This document shows, piece by piece, positions 24,707 through 33,250 of a stretch of 36,782 nucleotides of DNA. The notes beneath the pieces were generated by a model, which saw nothing but the letters and a program-made list of their open reading frames with translations, was not told the DNA's origin and made no database searches. How positions within the stretch are numbered: the first letter of the stretch is position 1; each line of letters begins with the position of its first letter. A program made the position numbers and the translations under genes. Source of the DNA: Candidatus Zixiibacteriota bacterium (GTDB taxonomy: Bacteria > Zixibacteria > MSB-5A5 > GN15 > FEB-12); assembly GCA_020344395.1 (NCBI GenBank), contig CP070824.1, forward strand, positions 2,698,786 through 2,735,567, read 5' to 3'.

Positions 24707-25963
24707 ATGACCGACATAAGACAACTGACAGAAGACCAGTTCGATCAGATGGTGGACATCGCTGCAGACGCCTATCCGGGGGTCGGGTTGGTTACGGCCG
24801 AAGACAGAGCCGACGCGGTGAAGAGAGTAAAGAAGCGACTGTCCGATAAGCGGATTTCCCACTGGGGTGCATTTCGCGGTGATGAGATGGTCGGCGTGAT
24901 GCGGATGCACGATTTCACTATGAACATCCTGAGTGTGAAAATGCAGGTCGGCGGGCTGGGCGGGGTGGCCGTTCATCTGGCGCATAAGAAAGAACATGTG
25001 GCCAAGAAGCTGGTGGAGTTCTATCTGGACCATTACGACAAGAAAGGCACACCCATGGCTACCCTGTGGCCGTTCCGGGCCGATTTTTATCGGAATATGG
25101 GTTTCGGTCTGGGTGGGCGTATATACCAGTACCGTATCAGACCGGACAGTTTTCCCAGGGGTTTCTCCAAGGAGCACGTGCGGTATCTTACCGTTGACGA
25201 TGTGAAAGCTATCAACGAATGCTTCAACCGTTTTGTTGAGACTCGCACCGGCATGGTGTACGAAGTAGAGCCGTACTGGCAGTCCGTCTTCGAATTCGGC
25301 AAGGGTGTCCACTTCGTCGGGTGCGAAATTGATGGCCGCCTGGAGGGTTTTTTCAACTTCCGGTTCGAGCCCGAAAAGCCCGGTCACTGGCTGCTCAATA
25401 ACATGGTAGTGACCCGCCTGGTTTACAACACGCCGCAAGCGCTGCAGGAGATGCTGGCCTTTCTCCGCTCACAGTTCGACCAGATCAACCGGGTCGTCCT
25501 TCACACGCCGGAGGACGAATTCTTCTTTCTCCTGAGCGATCCTTATAACGATCTACAACAGGCCCCCATGCCGCCTGTTAATCAGGCCAGTCACACGGCT
25601 GCCGTGGGGATAATGTTCCGGGTGATGGACAGTCGTCGACTCTTTAATGAACTCAGCGACCATGACTTTGGAGGAGTAACGGCCAAACTCAACTTTGTTG
25701 TCAAGGATAGCTTCTTCTCCAAAAACGACGGTTCTTTCATCCTTGAGGTCAAGAACGGCAGGGCAGCAATTGTCGACGACGGCGATTTTGAGGCCGAGGT
25801 TACGCTGGACGTTGCCGACTACTCCTCTCTCGTGACCGGTGCAGTCCGGTTCTGTGATCTGCATACCTATGGTCTGGCAAAAATCTCGGACGCGCGTTTT
25901 ATCGAGACAGTCGACCGCATGTTTTATCAGAAAACCACACCTGTTTGCATGGCGGAGTTTTAG
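24707..25963 (+). CDS. Eis-like GNAT acetyltransferase (enhanced intracellular survival family)
   Basis: The 418-residue product has the three-part layout of the Eis family. An N-terminal GNAT domain (about 1-145) has VGGLGGVAVHLAHKKEHVAKKLVEF as the acetyl-CoA loop. A second GNAT-like domain covers about 155-290. A C-terminal SCP2/sterol-carrier-like domain (about 300-418; GGVTAKLNFVVKD, AEVTLDVADYSSLVTGAV, MFYQKTTPVCMAEF) follows, ending in a free carboxy-terminal Phe as in Eis enzymes. Eis proteins acetylate amines on aminoglycosides, peptides or proteins; the substrate here is unknown. It is 50 bases after lysS and ends the transcript near a T-rich hairpin. Confidence 0.87.
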   Translation: MTDIRQLTEDQFDQMVDIAADAYPGVGLVTAEDRADAVKRVKKRLSDKRISHWGAFRGDEMVGVMRMHDFTMNILSVKMQVGGLGGVAVHLAHKKEHVAKKLVEFYLDHYDKKGTPMATLWPFRADFYRNMGFGLGGRIYQYRIRPDSFPRGFSKEHVRYLTVDDVKAINECFNRFVETRTGMVYEVEPYWQSVFEFGKGVHFVGCEIDGRLEGFFNFRFEPEKPGHWLLNNMVVTRLVYNTPQALQEMLAFLRSQFDQINRVVLHTPEDEFFFLLSDPYNDLQQAPMPPVNQASHTAAVGIMFRVMDSRRLFNELSDHDFGGVTAKLNFVVKDSFFSKNDGSFILEVKNGRAAIVDDGDFEAEVTLDVADYSSLVTGAVRFCDLHTYGLAKISDARFIETVDRMFYQKTTPVCMAEF

Positions 25964-25967
25964 GGGC

Positions 25968-26043
25968 GAACGAACACCAGTTTTCGATCAGGCGGGGGTG
26001 AAGGTGTGGATTTGGGCAAATGGGTTCGTTCCTTCGTTTTTTT
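25968..26043 (+). terminator. Possible branched intrinsic terminator after the acetyltransferase
   Basis: GAACGAAC and GTTCGTTC form an 8-bp outer stem, with an inner ACACC/GGTGT stem, followed by CTTCG and seven T. The loop is long, so this is a weaker call than a simple hairpin. Confidence 0.4.
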
Positions 26044-26401
26044 ATACAGGCATATCAGTTTGATGGTGATTATGAAACCGGCGTCCATGTACGCTGTTTC
26101 GTTCCGAAAGTTGTAGAGTGTTCCTGCACATAATGAAGGTGGTCTGTCGGAATCAGGGGCGGTTATGGGGAAATTTGATGGGTGGAATGGGGAGGTCAGG
26201 AATGAATGGCAGGTTCGAAGACGGACCCGTCCTACGGACCAAAATGTGAGTTATGATAAATAATAACGTCTCTTATCAATCGTGTGCAATATGAGAAATG
26301 AGAGATCTTTGCTCAGTTCCGATTTGCGCCCACCCTGCTGCCAAGCAGATGAGTCGCCCTGGATACCCTTGGCCACTGGATTACATCCTCCCGGAAAACA
26401 A

Positions 26402-26431
26402 TTGCCAGCTCATCTGACAAACCGGTATAAT
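26402..26431 (+). promoter_or_regulatory. Strong sigma70-like promoter for the lolC/E-lolD-mcsA-mcsB operon
   Basis: TTGCCA (26402-26407) and a perfect TATAAT (26426-26431) are 18 bases apart. Transcription would begin near 26438, giving a leader of about 45 bases before the ATG at 26483. This argues against the GTG at 26441 as the start, since that would lie at the very beginning of the transcript. Confidence 0.7.
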
Positions 26432-26482
26432 TAGCTGGAAGTGAACCGATTAGCCTGCCGGTGGCGGCACCGGTTGTTTTCT

Positions 26483-27709
26483 ATGAGTTTTGAAGGATTT
26501 ATAGCCAGAAGGTACTTTACCTCCGGGAGATACTTCATTTCGGTATCAACCTGGATCACGATAGCCGGTGTGACACTGGGTGTGGCGGTGGTCTGCTTTG
26601 TCATGTCGATGCACAACGGTTTCGAATCGGAGATTCGCACCCGTCTGCTGGGAACGACATCGCACATCTCAATATTCCCGGCCGGTACGGAACTGATTCA
26701 CAACTACCAGGCCCTGGTGGAGCAGGTCGAATCAATTGATGGCGTGGTGGCCGCCTCGCCGTTCATTTACGCCAAGGCGGCTATTCAGTCGGAAAACTCC
26801 GGAGACGGGATTGTCGTGCGGGGTATTGTGCCCGATCAGGAGGCACGAACGGCCAATATCCAGAAGGACATCCAGTTCGGGGAGTACACTTTCGAGTCTC
26901 AGGTGATCGACGATGATACGCTGACCGGAATCATACTCGGCCGGGGCTTAGCAAGCCGGCTCAGCGTGCTGGCCGGCGGGACGGTGGTCTTGTATTCCAT
27001 GTCCGGAGAGGACCTGAGGCGAAACGTTCGTCCTCGAGTGAAAAAGTTCTACGTGTCCGGCATTTTTGAGACTGGCATGTACGAATTCGATGGCCAGCAG
27101 GCATATATCTCTCTTGAAGATGCACAGGATCTGTTTCGGGTCGGTGATGCTGTTACAGGGGTTCACCTGCGCCTGACGGACATCTACGATGCAGAGGAGA
27201 TCTCGCCGGTGATTGATTCTCACCTGGCTTATCGATATCAGATAACTCCGTGGAATCAGCTTCACCGTAACCTGTTCTCCTGGATTGCGTTCGAGAAGAA
27301 AATATTGTTTCTGGGTTTTATCCTCATAGTGATTGTGGCAGCCTTTTCGATTATCTCCACGCTGGTAATGATGACCATGGAAAAGCGGGCCGAAATCGGG
27401 ATTCTCAAGACAATCGGCAGTACGCCGGGGTCGATCCGCAGGATCTTCGTGCGGAAGGGGATTTTGATCGGCACTCTGGGCCTGGTCGGGGGCTGGTTAA
27501 TCGCCCTGGGCGCCGCGTATATCCAGAACCGGTTTCAGCTTATATCACTGCCCCCGGACATATATTTCATTTCTTACCTGCCGATCGAGACACATTTAGT
27601 GGATTTTTTACTGGCCGGCGCGATCACGGTTTTGATCTGTTTTTTGGCCGCTCTGTATCCAGCAAATCAGGCCGCCCGTGTTTCGGTTATAGACGTTTTG
27701 AGGCAGTAG
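26483..27709 (+). CDS. LolC/LolE-family lipoprotein-releasing permease
   Basis: The 408-residue product is the membrane subunit of the Lol lipoprotein-release ABC system, which moves lipoproteins from the inner membrane toward the outer membrane. Features are the family N-terminus FEGFIARRYFTSGRYFISVSTWITIAGVTLGVAVV, a large periplasmic MacB-like domain (about 45-270), and three C-terminal FtsX-type spans with EKRAEIGILKTIGSTPGSIRRIF. I chose the ATG at 26483 from family length and the promoter position. Only one permease is seen, which may act as a LolF-like homodimer. lolD follows 67 bases later. Confidence 0.92.
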   Translation: MSFEGFIARRYFTSGRYFISVSTWITIAGVTLGVAVVCFVMSMHNGFESEIRTRLLGTTSHISIFPAGTELIHNYQALVEQVESIDGVVAASPFIYAKAAIQSENSGDGIVVRGIVPDQEARTANIQKDIQFGEYTFESQVIDDDTLTGIILGRGLASRLSVLAGGTVVLYSMSGEDLRRNVRPRVKKFYVSGIFETGMYEFDGQQAYISLEDAQDLFRVGDAVTGVHLRLTDIYDAEEISPVIDSHLAYRYQITPWNQLHRNLFSWIAFEKKILFLGFILIVIVAAFSIISTLVMMTMEKRAEIGILKTIGSTPGSIRRIFVRKGILIGTLGLVGGWLIALGAAYIQNRFQLISLPPDIYFISYLPIETHLVDFLLAGAITVLICFLAALYPANQAARVSVIDVLRQ

Positions 27710-27776
27710 TAATGTTTGGCTGTGTTAGCTAAAAGTTTGGCGAAATCTGGCGAAAATCAGTAGTATAGAGCGTCGT

Positions 27777-28499
27777 ATGGGAAACGAAAGGGATCCAGAC
27801 ATGGAAGCCGGCGAGCCAATTCTCTCGGCCCGCGAGATACACCGAGGTTTTGAGACTGCTGATGGGTATCTACCTGTGCTCAAAGGGGTTACACTGGAAC
27901 TACGGAGGGGGGAGATGTCTTCGGTGACGGGAGCCTCGGGCGTGGGTAAATCGACGTTGCTTCACATTCTGGGCGGCTTGGATCGGCCTACCAGCGGCGA
28001 AGTCAAGGTCGGCGCGATCTCCTTCACTGACAAATCGGAGGAGGCACTGGCTAAGTTTCGCAACGCGAATCTCGGTTTTGTGTTTCAGCATCACTACTTG
28101 CTGGATGATTTCAGCGCTCTGGAGAACGTGATGATTCCCATGATTCTTGGTGGCGTATCTCACGCCGGGGCGACCGAGAAAGCGGAACACCTGCTCGAAG
28201 ATGTTGGTTTAATAGATAGAAGGTCGCATCGACCGCGGGAACTTTCCGGCGGCGAACAGCAACGCGCGGCGGTGGCCCGGGCTCTGGCGAATGAGCCGGA
28301 GATAGTGCTGGCTGACGAACCCTCTGGAAACCTTGATACCGGCACGGGACGCAAGCTTCACGATCTTCTGCGCCGATTGAACGAGGAGAGGTCGATCAGT
28401 TTTCTGATCGCCACCCACAATCGGGAACTGGCCGAAGGTTGCCATCGCGAGTTCATTATGCAGGATGGCCAAGTGGCTGTCAGTAAGGATGCGCAGTAG
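27777..28499 (+). CDS. lolD: LolD-family ABC transporter ATP-binding protein
   Basis: This 240-residue ATPase powers the Lol permease. It has Walker A GASGVGKST (52-60), Q-loop FVFQHHYLLDDF, signature LSGGEQQR (156-163), Walker B IVLADEPSGNLD, and the switch His in ATHN. It belongs to the LolD/MacB/FtsE class. The start may be the ATG at 27777 or the internal ATG at 27798. It lies between the LolC-like permease and mcsA; mcsA starts two bases after its stop. Confidence 0.92.
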   Translation: MGNERDPDMEAGEPILSAREIHRGFETADGYLPVLKGVTLELRRGEMSSVTGASGVGKSTLLHILGGLDRPTSGEVKVGAISFTDKSEEALAKFRNANLGFVFQHHYLLDDFSALENVMIPMILGGVSHAGATEKAEHLLEDVGLIDRRSHRPRELSGGEQQRAAVARALANEPEIVLADEPSGNLDTGTGRKLHDLLRRLNEERSISFLIATHNRELAEGCHREFIMQDGQVAVSKDAQ

Positions 28500-28501
28500 T
28501 T

Positions 28502-29035
28502 ATGAAGACGGTTTGTCAAGACTGCAACACGAGGGAAGCGACGGTCCATCTGACTCAGATAGTCAACAATGAAAAGCTGGCCCTGTCGCTGTGCAAGGAG
28601 TGTGCCGCTGCCAGAGGATTTCACTCGCCGCTGGACAATGTCCCGTTTCCTCTGGCCGATATACTATCCGGCCTGGCTAAGAATGTGGAGCGATCCCAAC
28701 GCCACAAACCGGCTGAGGACTTATTGTGCAGTTCGTGCGGGTTGAGTTTTGACGAATTCACCCGGCAGGGAAGATTCGGTTGCGGCGACTGCTATACGAG
28801 TTTTCGGCCGAGGCTTGAATCGATTATGCGCAAAATCCATGGAGCCTCTTTGCACCGCGGCAAGAACCCTGAGCCTGTGTCACAGACCTCAGGTGACGAG
28901 GCATCGCTGCCGATCAAAGAGGAGGAACGCCTGGCCCAGGAGCTGGCCAAGGCGATCGAGGCTGAGGACTTCGAGCGAGCCGCCGAACTGCGGGACCGAC
29001 TGAAAGAACTGCAGCAGACGGTGTCAACGGACTAA
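28502..29035 (+). CDS. mcsA: McsA-like zinc-finger/UVR protein, activator of McsB
   Basis: The 177-residue product has four CxxC zinc-binding pairs (C5/C8, C31/C34, C76/C79, C94/C97) and a C-terminal UVR motif (about 138-172; AKAIEAEDFERAAELRDRL), the McsA layout. In Firmicutes McsA stimulates the arginine kinase McsB and links it to ClpC. The ATG at 28502 is two bases after the lolD stop, so the gene is cotranscribed with the Lol genes. No ctsR repressor gene precedes it, unlike the Bacillus operon. Confidence 0.92.
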   Translation: MKTVCQDCNTREATVHLTQIVNNEKLALSLCKECAAARGFHSPLDNVPFPLADILSGLAKNVERSQRHKPAEDLLCSSCGLSFDEFTRQGRFGCGDCYTSFRPRLESIMRKIHGASLHRGKNPEPVSQTSGDEASLPIKEEERLAQELAKAIEAEDFERAAELRDRLKELQQTVSTD

Positions 29036-29063
29036 CCCTGTGTAGCTAAGGAACCTTGTTATT

Positions 29064-30119
29064 ATGTTTGAAGAGATGGCCAAATCGCCGGCCGCCTGGC
29101 TTTCGGGAAGTGGTGATGAAGCATCAGTGGTTCTGTCCACAAGGGTACGTCTGGCTCGCAACGTGGCTGGCTGCCGATATCCGACATCAGCCGACAGTGA
29201 CACCAAGAAGAGAGTGGTGGGTTATTTTGACTCTACCCTCACACGTTCAGAACTGTTGACGGGCGGCCAGTACCTGAAGGCCTCTGACCTTAACGATCTG
29301 GACCGCGGTTTTCTCGTAGAACGTCACCTAATTTCACCGACGTTCCTTAACGGTGATGCGTCGAAAGCGTTGCTCATTGGAGAGCAGGAGCGGGTGTCGG
29401 TGATGGTCAACGAGGAGGACCATCTTCGTATCCAGGCGCTGTCGGCCGGGCTAGATACAGACGGTTCGTATGACCTGGCAACAAAGTACGAATCGGAGAT
29501 CGGGAAACATATTGAGTTCGATTATGATCATGATTTCGGGTTCCTTACTGCCTGTCCGACAAATGCCGGAACCGGCATGCGGGCCTCGGTGTTGATTCAC
29601 CTGCCGGGACTGGTGCTGACACGGGAGATCGATAAAACCATCTCTCGCATCACGAGGAGCGGGCTGGTGGTAAGAGGTTTCTATGGCGAGGGATCCGATG
29701 TGTTGGGGAACCTGTTCCAGATATCGAATCAAAATACGCTGGGTGTTGCCGAAAAGGAGATTCTCGGTCACATAACCCGGGTGACATCGGAGATCGTCGA
29801 GGAGGAGGCAGCCGCGCGCCAGACCCTGGTGGTTGAGGCTCAGGATATGATCGAGGACAAGATATGGCGAGCCTATGGTATTCTGAGACATGCCCGGGTG
29901 TTGAGTTCAGATGAAGTTATGAATCTTCTTTCAGCAGTACGACTGGGTCAGGGGATGAAAGTAATCGACTTTCTTGATGTCCCGCTGATAAACGAGATTC
30001 TCCTGCTGTCCCAGCCGGCCCACCTGCAGAAGTATTACGATCGAGAGATGGATCACACCAGGAGAGATTTCGTCCGAGCTCAAATGGTTCGTGAAAAGCT
30101 GCGGGAAACGAGGGTTTAG
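29064..30119 (+). CDS. mcsB: Protein arginine kinase McsB
   Basis: McsB phosphorylates arginine residues to tag proteins for ClpCP degradation. The 351-residue product has the phosphagen-kinase-like core with STRVRLARN (25-33), CPTNAGTGMRASV (Cys164), RGFYGEGSDVLGNLFQISNQ and a C-terminal dimer/allosteric region. That region carries R-D-x-x-R-A at 334-339 (RDFVRA), which in Geobacillus McsB forms a phosphoarginine-binding pocket. The length and motifs indicate an active enzyme. The ATG at 29064 follows mcsA by 28 bases. A clpC promoter lies just beyond the stop. Confidence 0.95.
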   Translation: MFEEMAKSPAAWLSGSGDEASVVLSTRVRLARNVAGCRYPTSADSDTKKRVVGYFDSTLTRSELLTGGQYLKASDLNDLDRGFLVERHLISPTFLNGDASKALLIGEQERVSVMVNEEDHLRIQALSAGLDTDGSYDLATKYESEIGKHIEFDYDHDFGFLTACPTNAGTGMRASVLIHLPGLVLTREIDKTISRITRSGLVVRGFYGEGSDVLGNLFQISNQNTLGVAEKEILGHITRVTSEIVEEEAAARQTLVVEAQDMIEDKIWRAYGILRHARVLSSDEVMNLLSAVRLGQGMKVIDFLDVPLINEILLLSQPAHLQKYYDREMDHTRRDFVRAQMVREKLRETRV

Positions 30120-30139
30120 AGAGCAGGAAAGTTTGGCGG

Positions 30140-30167
30140 TTGCATAAACGCGAACGTGAAGTATATT
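30140..30167 (+). promoter_or_regulatory. Sigma70-like promoter for clpC
   Basis: TTGCAT (30140-30145) and TATATT (30162-30167) are 16 bases apart. Transcription would start near 30174, about 19 bases before the clpC ATG. I saw no CtsR box (tandem GGTCAAA) and no clear inverted repeat here. Confidence 0.6.
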
Positions 30168-30192
30168 TCATATAGGGAAAGGGTGACTGGAG

Positions 30193-32640
30193 ATGAATGA
30201 GATGTTTACAGAAGCTGCTCGCAAGGCTATTGAGCATGCGCGCGAAGAAGCTTCCCGACTGCGTCATGACTACATAGGTACCGAACATCTCCTGCTGGGT
30301 CTCATTCGATTGGCAGAAGGCCGGGCGGTCGAGGTCATCTCCAACCTTGGTCTGGAGTTAGACGACCTCCGGGCTTCGATAGAAGAGGTGGTCCAGCCTT
30401 CCGGCGGCACCATGACCATGGGGCAATTGCCGCTCACGGCTCGGGCAAAAAAGACACTGGAAGCATCGGGACAGGAAGCTCGAGCCCTGAAGTCCAAGGA
30501 TATAGACACCGAACATCTTCTGCTGGCTCTCCTCAAGGACGAGGAAGGCGTTGCCGCCCAGGTTCTTTCCACCTATGAAATTGACTACAAGGAAGCTTAC
30601 GAAGAGTTGAAGAATGTCCAGAACGGTAAGCCATCTTCGTTCAAGAAAAAGCGGAAGAAGTCCAAGACTCCGGCCCTGGATCATTTCGGACGGGACCTTA
30701 CCGAACTGGCCAGACGCGCCAAGCTGGACCCGATTATCGGTCGAGAGAATGAGATCGAGCGGGTTTGCCAGGTGCTGTCGCGACGCAAAAAGAACAACCC
30801 GGTTCTGATCGGCGAGCCCGGCGTGGGCAAAACGGCCATAGCGGAGGGGCTGGCCCAGCGAATTGTAGACGGTAACGTGCCCCAGACGCTGGAGAACAAG
30901 CGAGTGGTGACCTTGGATATGGCGTCACTTGTCGCCGGAACCAAGTACCGGGGTCAGTTTGAAGAAAGACTCAAGGCGGTCATGACCGAGATCATCAACG
31001 CCGATGATGTCATCATTTTCATAGACGAATTACACACGATAGTGGGAGCTGGTGGAGCGGAAGGCTCTCTTGATGCCTCTAACATATTTAAGCCATCGCT
31101 TTCACGCGGGGAATTGCGGTGTATCGGGGCTACGACTCTCAATGAGTATCGGAAATACATTGAGAAGGACGGCGCCCTGGAACGTCGATTCCAGACCGTT
31201 ATGGTGGAGCCACCTACCGAGGCGGACACGATAGCGATTCTGCGCGGCCTGTGCACCAAGTATGAAGAGCACCATCAGCTTCATATTGCGGACGATGCGC
31301 TGATTGCGGCGGTCAAGTTGTCCAACCGCTATATAAGCGGGAAATACCAGCCGGATAAGGCTATCGATCTGATTGATGAGGCCGGGTCGCGGGCTCATCT
31401 GTCGACATACACGCGACCGGATGAATTCGGCGAGCTTGAGTTGAGAGTAACGGAACTTCAAGCCCGCAAGGAGGAGGCAGTCAAGAATCAGGCTTTCGAA
31501 ACGGCTGCCCAGCTTCGCGACGAAATCAAGGCGGAGAAAGAAAAGCTCGCCAGCCTCACCAAGGACTGGGAGGACCAGCGAGAGAAAGAGAAGATAACCC
31601 TTACGGCGGACGATGTTGCCTTCGTGCTGGCCAAGATAACAGGCATTCCTCTGTTTCGTCTGGAGGAGCAGGAATCTCAACGACTCTTGCGCATGGAGGA
31701 TGAGCTCAAAAAGGAGATTGTGGGCCAGGACGAACCAATTGCCAAGCTGGCCAGGTCGATTCGCAGAGCGAGAGCCGGGCTGGGTGATCCGCGCCGTCCG
31801 ATCGGCGTGTTTGTCTTCCTGGGTCCCACGGGTGTGGGCAAGACTGAGCTGGCCCGCAAGCTGGCCAGTTTCCTTTTCGAGGATGAAGAGTCGCTGGTGC
31901 GTATCGACATGTCGGAGTACATGGAAAAGTTCGCCGTCTCGCGACTGATCGGCGCTCCCCCCGGTTATGTCGGATACGAGGAGGGCGGCCAGCTCACCGA
32001 GAAGGTCCGTCGCAAGCCATACTCGGTGGTACTGCTGGATGAGATCGAGAAGGCGCATCCGGATGTGTTCAATATCCTGCTGCAGCTCTTCGATGACGGT
32101 ACCCTGACCGACTCGTTCGGTCGCAAAGTCGACTTCAAGAACACGATTGTAATTATGACATCGAACATCGGGACGAAGCAGTTGCGTGACGGCAAGACGG
32201 TGGGATTTGACGCTGAAGCCGTCGATCTGTCGTTCGAAGGCATGAAGAAGAAGCTTATGGATGAGTTGAAAAAGGTATTCAATCCGGAACTGCTCAACCG
32301 TATCGACGATACCATTACCTTCCACCACCTCGAACTGGATCATATCAAGCAGATTGTAGAAATCCTGGTTGTTGATACGGCCAAGCAACTGGCTGAAAAA
32401 GGTATCAGTTTCTCGCTGAGTGCAGAAGCCAGGGACTTCCTGGCCGACAAGGGGTATGACCCTGCATATGGTGCCCGTCCGCTCAAGAGAGCCATGCAGA
32501 CCTACCTCGAGGACCCGCTGGCCGAGGAGATTTTGCGTGGCCAGTATGCCGGCGATTGCGAGCTGGTGGTAGGCGCCACGGAGGAAAAGCTGACCTTTGA
32601 TTTCAACCCGTCGTCGCATGAGGCGGAAAGGGTCACCTGA
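30193..32640 (+). CDS. clpC: ClpC-type AAA+ unfoldase
   Basis: The 815-residue protein has the ClpC layout. The N-domain (1-145) holds two GTEH/DTEH repeats that keep E31 and E107, equivalent to the two phosphoarginine-contacting Glu of Bacillus ClpC. The first AAA+ domain has Walker A GEPGVGKT. The middle domain carries a UVR-like stretch ([26 protein letters not shown]). The second AAA+ domain has GPTGVGKTE and the closing [20 protein letters not shown]. It unfolds McsB-tagged proteins for ClpP, which is not in the window. The start may be the ATG at 30193 or at 30202. It follows mcsB by 73 bases and has its own promoter. Confidence 0.95.
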   Translation: MNEMFTEAARKAIEHAREEASRLRHDYIGTEHLLLGLIRLAEGRAVEVISNLGLELDDLRASIEEVVQPSGGTMTMGQLPLTARAKKTLEASGQEARALKSKDIDTEHLLLALLKDEEGVAAQVLSTYEIDYKEAYEELKNVQNGKPSSFKKKRKKSKTPALDHFGRDLTELARRAKLDPIIGRENEIERVCQVLSRRKKNNPVLIGEPGVGKTAIAEGLAQRIVDGNVPQTLENKRVVTLDMASLVAGTKYRGQFEERLKAVMTEIINADDVIIFIDELHTIVGAGGAEGSLDASNIFKPSLSRGELRCIGATTLNEYRKYIEKDGALERRFQTVMVEPPTEADTIAILRGLCTKYEEHHQLHIADDALIAAVKLSNRYISGKYQPDKAIDLIDEAGSRAHLSTYTRPDEFGELELRVTELQARKEEAVKNQAFETAAQLRDEIKAEKEKLASLTKDWEDQREKEKITLTADDVAFVLAKITGIPLFRLEEQESQRLLRMEDELKKEIVGQDEPIAKLARSIRRARAGLGDPRRPIGVFVFLGPTGVGKTELARKLASFLFEDEESLVRIDMSEYMEKFAVSRLIGAPPGYVGYEEGGQLTEKVRRKPYSVVLLDEIEKAHPDVFNILLQLFDDGTLTDSFGRKVDFKNTIVIMTSNIGTKQLRDGKTVGFDAEAVDLSFEGMKKKLMDELKKVFNPELLNRIDDTITFHHLELDHIKQIVEILVVDTAKQLAEKGISFSLSAEARDFLADKGYDPAYGARPLKRAMQTYLEDPLAEEILRGQYAGDCELVVGATEEKLTFDFNPSSHEAERVT

Positions 32641-32671
32641 GCCGCGTCTCCGGTTGAAGATATCTGAGCAA

Positions 32672-32703
32672 ACCGGTCCACCCCATCAGGGGGGCCGGTC
32701 TTT
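32672..32703 (+). terminator. Intrinsic terminator after clpC
   Basis: ACCGG...CCCC (32672-32684) pairs with GGGG...CCGGT (32689-32699) around ATCA, followed by CTTTAGC. A one-base bulge interrupts the stem; the U tract is short. Confidence 0.65.
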
Positions 32704-32744
32704 AGCAGGGTAAGGCAATGCGCGACAAGGCATTAGAAAACTCC

Positions 32745-32772
32745 TTGCTTCGCATGAAGATTTGCTTATATT
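32745..32772 (+). promoter_or_regulatory. Sigma70-like promoter for rpmA
   Basis: TTGCTT (32745-32750) and TATATT (32767-32772) are 16 bases apart. Transcription would start near 32779, leaving a leader of about 74 bases before the rpmA ATG. Confidence 0.6.
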
Positions 32773-32776
32773 GTTT

Positions 32777-32850
32777 GGCTGTGGTTGGCCCCCCGAAGCG
32801 GCCAGCCGAGTGATAGTAAAGAAACGACGGACTCTGTTCGATAGAGGTCT
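32777..32850 (+). promoter_or_regulatory. Structured rpmA leader with a hairpin over the Shine-Dalgarno
   Basis: GGTTGGCC (32783-32790) can pair with GGCCAGCC (32800-32807). An alternative pairing GGCTG (32777-32781) with CAGCC (32803-32807) excludes it. Just before the start, GGACTCT (32829-32835) can pair with AGAGGTCT (32843-32850), with one bulged G, burying the AGAGG ribosome-binding site. This looks like a possible translation-control element, but the folding is only read by eye. Confidence 0.35.
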
Positions 32851-32853
32851 AAT

Positions 32854-33123
32854 ATGGCACATAAGAAAGGCGTTGGTTCTTCAAAGAACGGCCGCGATTC
32901 CAACGGCCAGCGTCGCGGAGCAAAAGCATATGGCGGCCAGACCGTGACGGCCGGTTCGATTATTGTCCGACAACTGGGTACGCCGATCAGGGCAGGACTC
33001 AACGTCGGCATGGGCTCGGATTACACCCTGTTTGCCAAGATTGACGGTATCGTAAAGTTCGAACGGACAGGACGCAGCGGCAAACGGGTATCAGTATATC
33101 CTCTGGAGGCGGCCACGGCCTGA
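32854..33123 (+). CDS. rpmA: Ribosomal protein bL27
   Basis: The 89-residue product begins [16 protein letters not shown] and continues with [13 protein letters not shown] and HxG-like [23 protein letters not shown], fully typical of bL27 of the large ribosomal subunit. AGAGG precedes the ATG. Usually rpmA lies directly after rplU (bL21); here no rplU is present nearby and the gene has its own promoter, structured leader and terminator, so it is a stand-alone unit. Confidence 0.98.
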   Translation: MAHKKGVGSSKNGRDSNGQRRGAKAYGGQTVTAGSIIVRQLGTPIRAGLNVGMGSDYTLFAKIDGIVKFERTGRSGKRVSVYPLEAATA

Positions 33124-33150
33124 ATCCCCGCATGCTGAGAAGAAATTGCG

Positions 33151-33186
33151 GCGCCGTCGGGTTCGACCGGCGGCGCTTTTTATTTT
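33151..33186 (+). terminator. Strong intrinsic terminator after rpmA
   Basis: GCGCCGTCGG (33151-33160) pairs with CCGGCGGCGC (33167-33176) around a GTTCGA loop, a 10-bp stem with one G-U pair, followed by TTTTTATTTT. Confidence 0.92.
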
Positions 33187-33250
33187 GGTGCCGGTGGGCA
33201 CCGGAGCGTATTTCCCGGGTAGAACAGGAAAGCAGAAGGGGAGGATTCCT

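Larger units (their letters stand above)
25964..26482 (+). other. Intergenic stretch: terminator-like hairpin, AT-rich middle, lolC promoter
   Basis: No gene is visible in this stretch. At the left, GAACGAAC (25968-25975) can pair with GTTCGTTC (26024-26031), with ACACC/GGTGT nested inside, before a run of T at 26037-26043; this may end the coaD-lysS-acetyltransferase transcript. The middle (26240-26300) is AT-rich, with no clear motif. At the right, 26402-26431 is a promoter for the lol-mcs operon. I see nothing else that I can name. Confidence 0.5.

Noticed and set aside
26441..26482. GTG start at 26441 for the LolC/E gene
   Set aside because: The TATAAT at 26426-26431 would put the transcript start at almost the same base, and homologues start at the FEGFIARRY segment, so ATG 26483 is preferred.
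31102..32619. 505-residue open frame antisense to clpC
   Set aside because: It lies wholly within a clearly coding clpC and shows no family likeness; long antisense frames are expected opposite biased codons.
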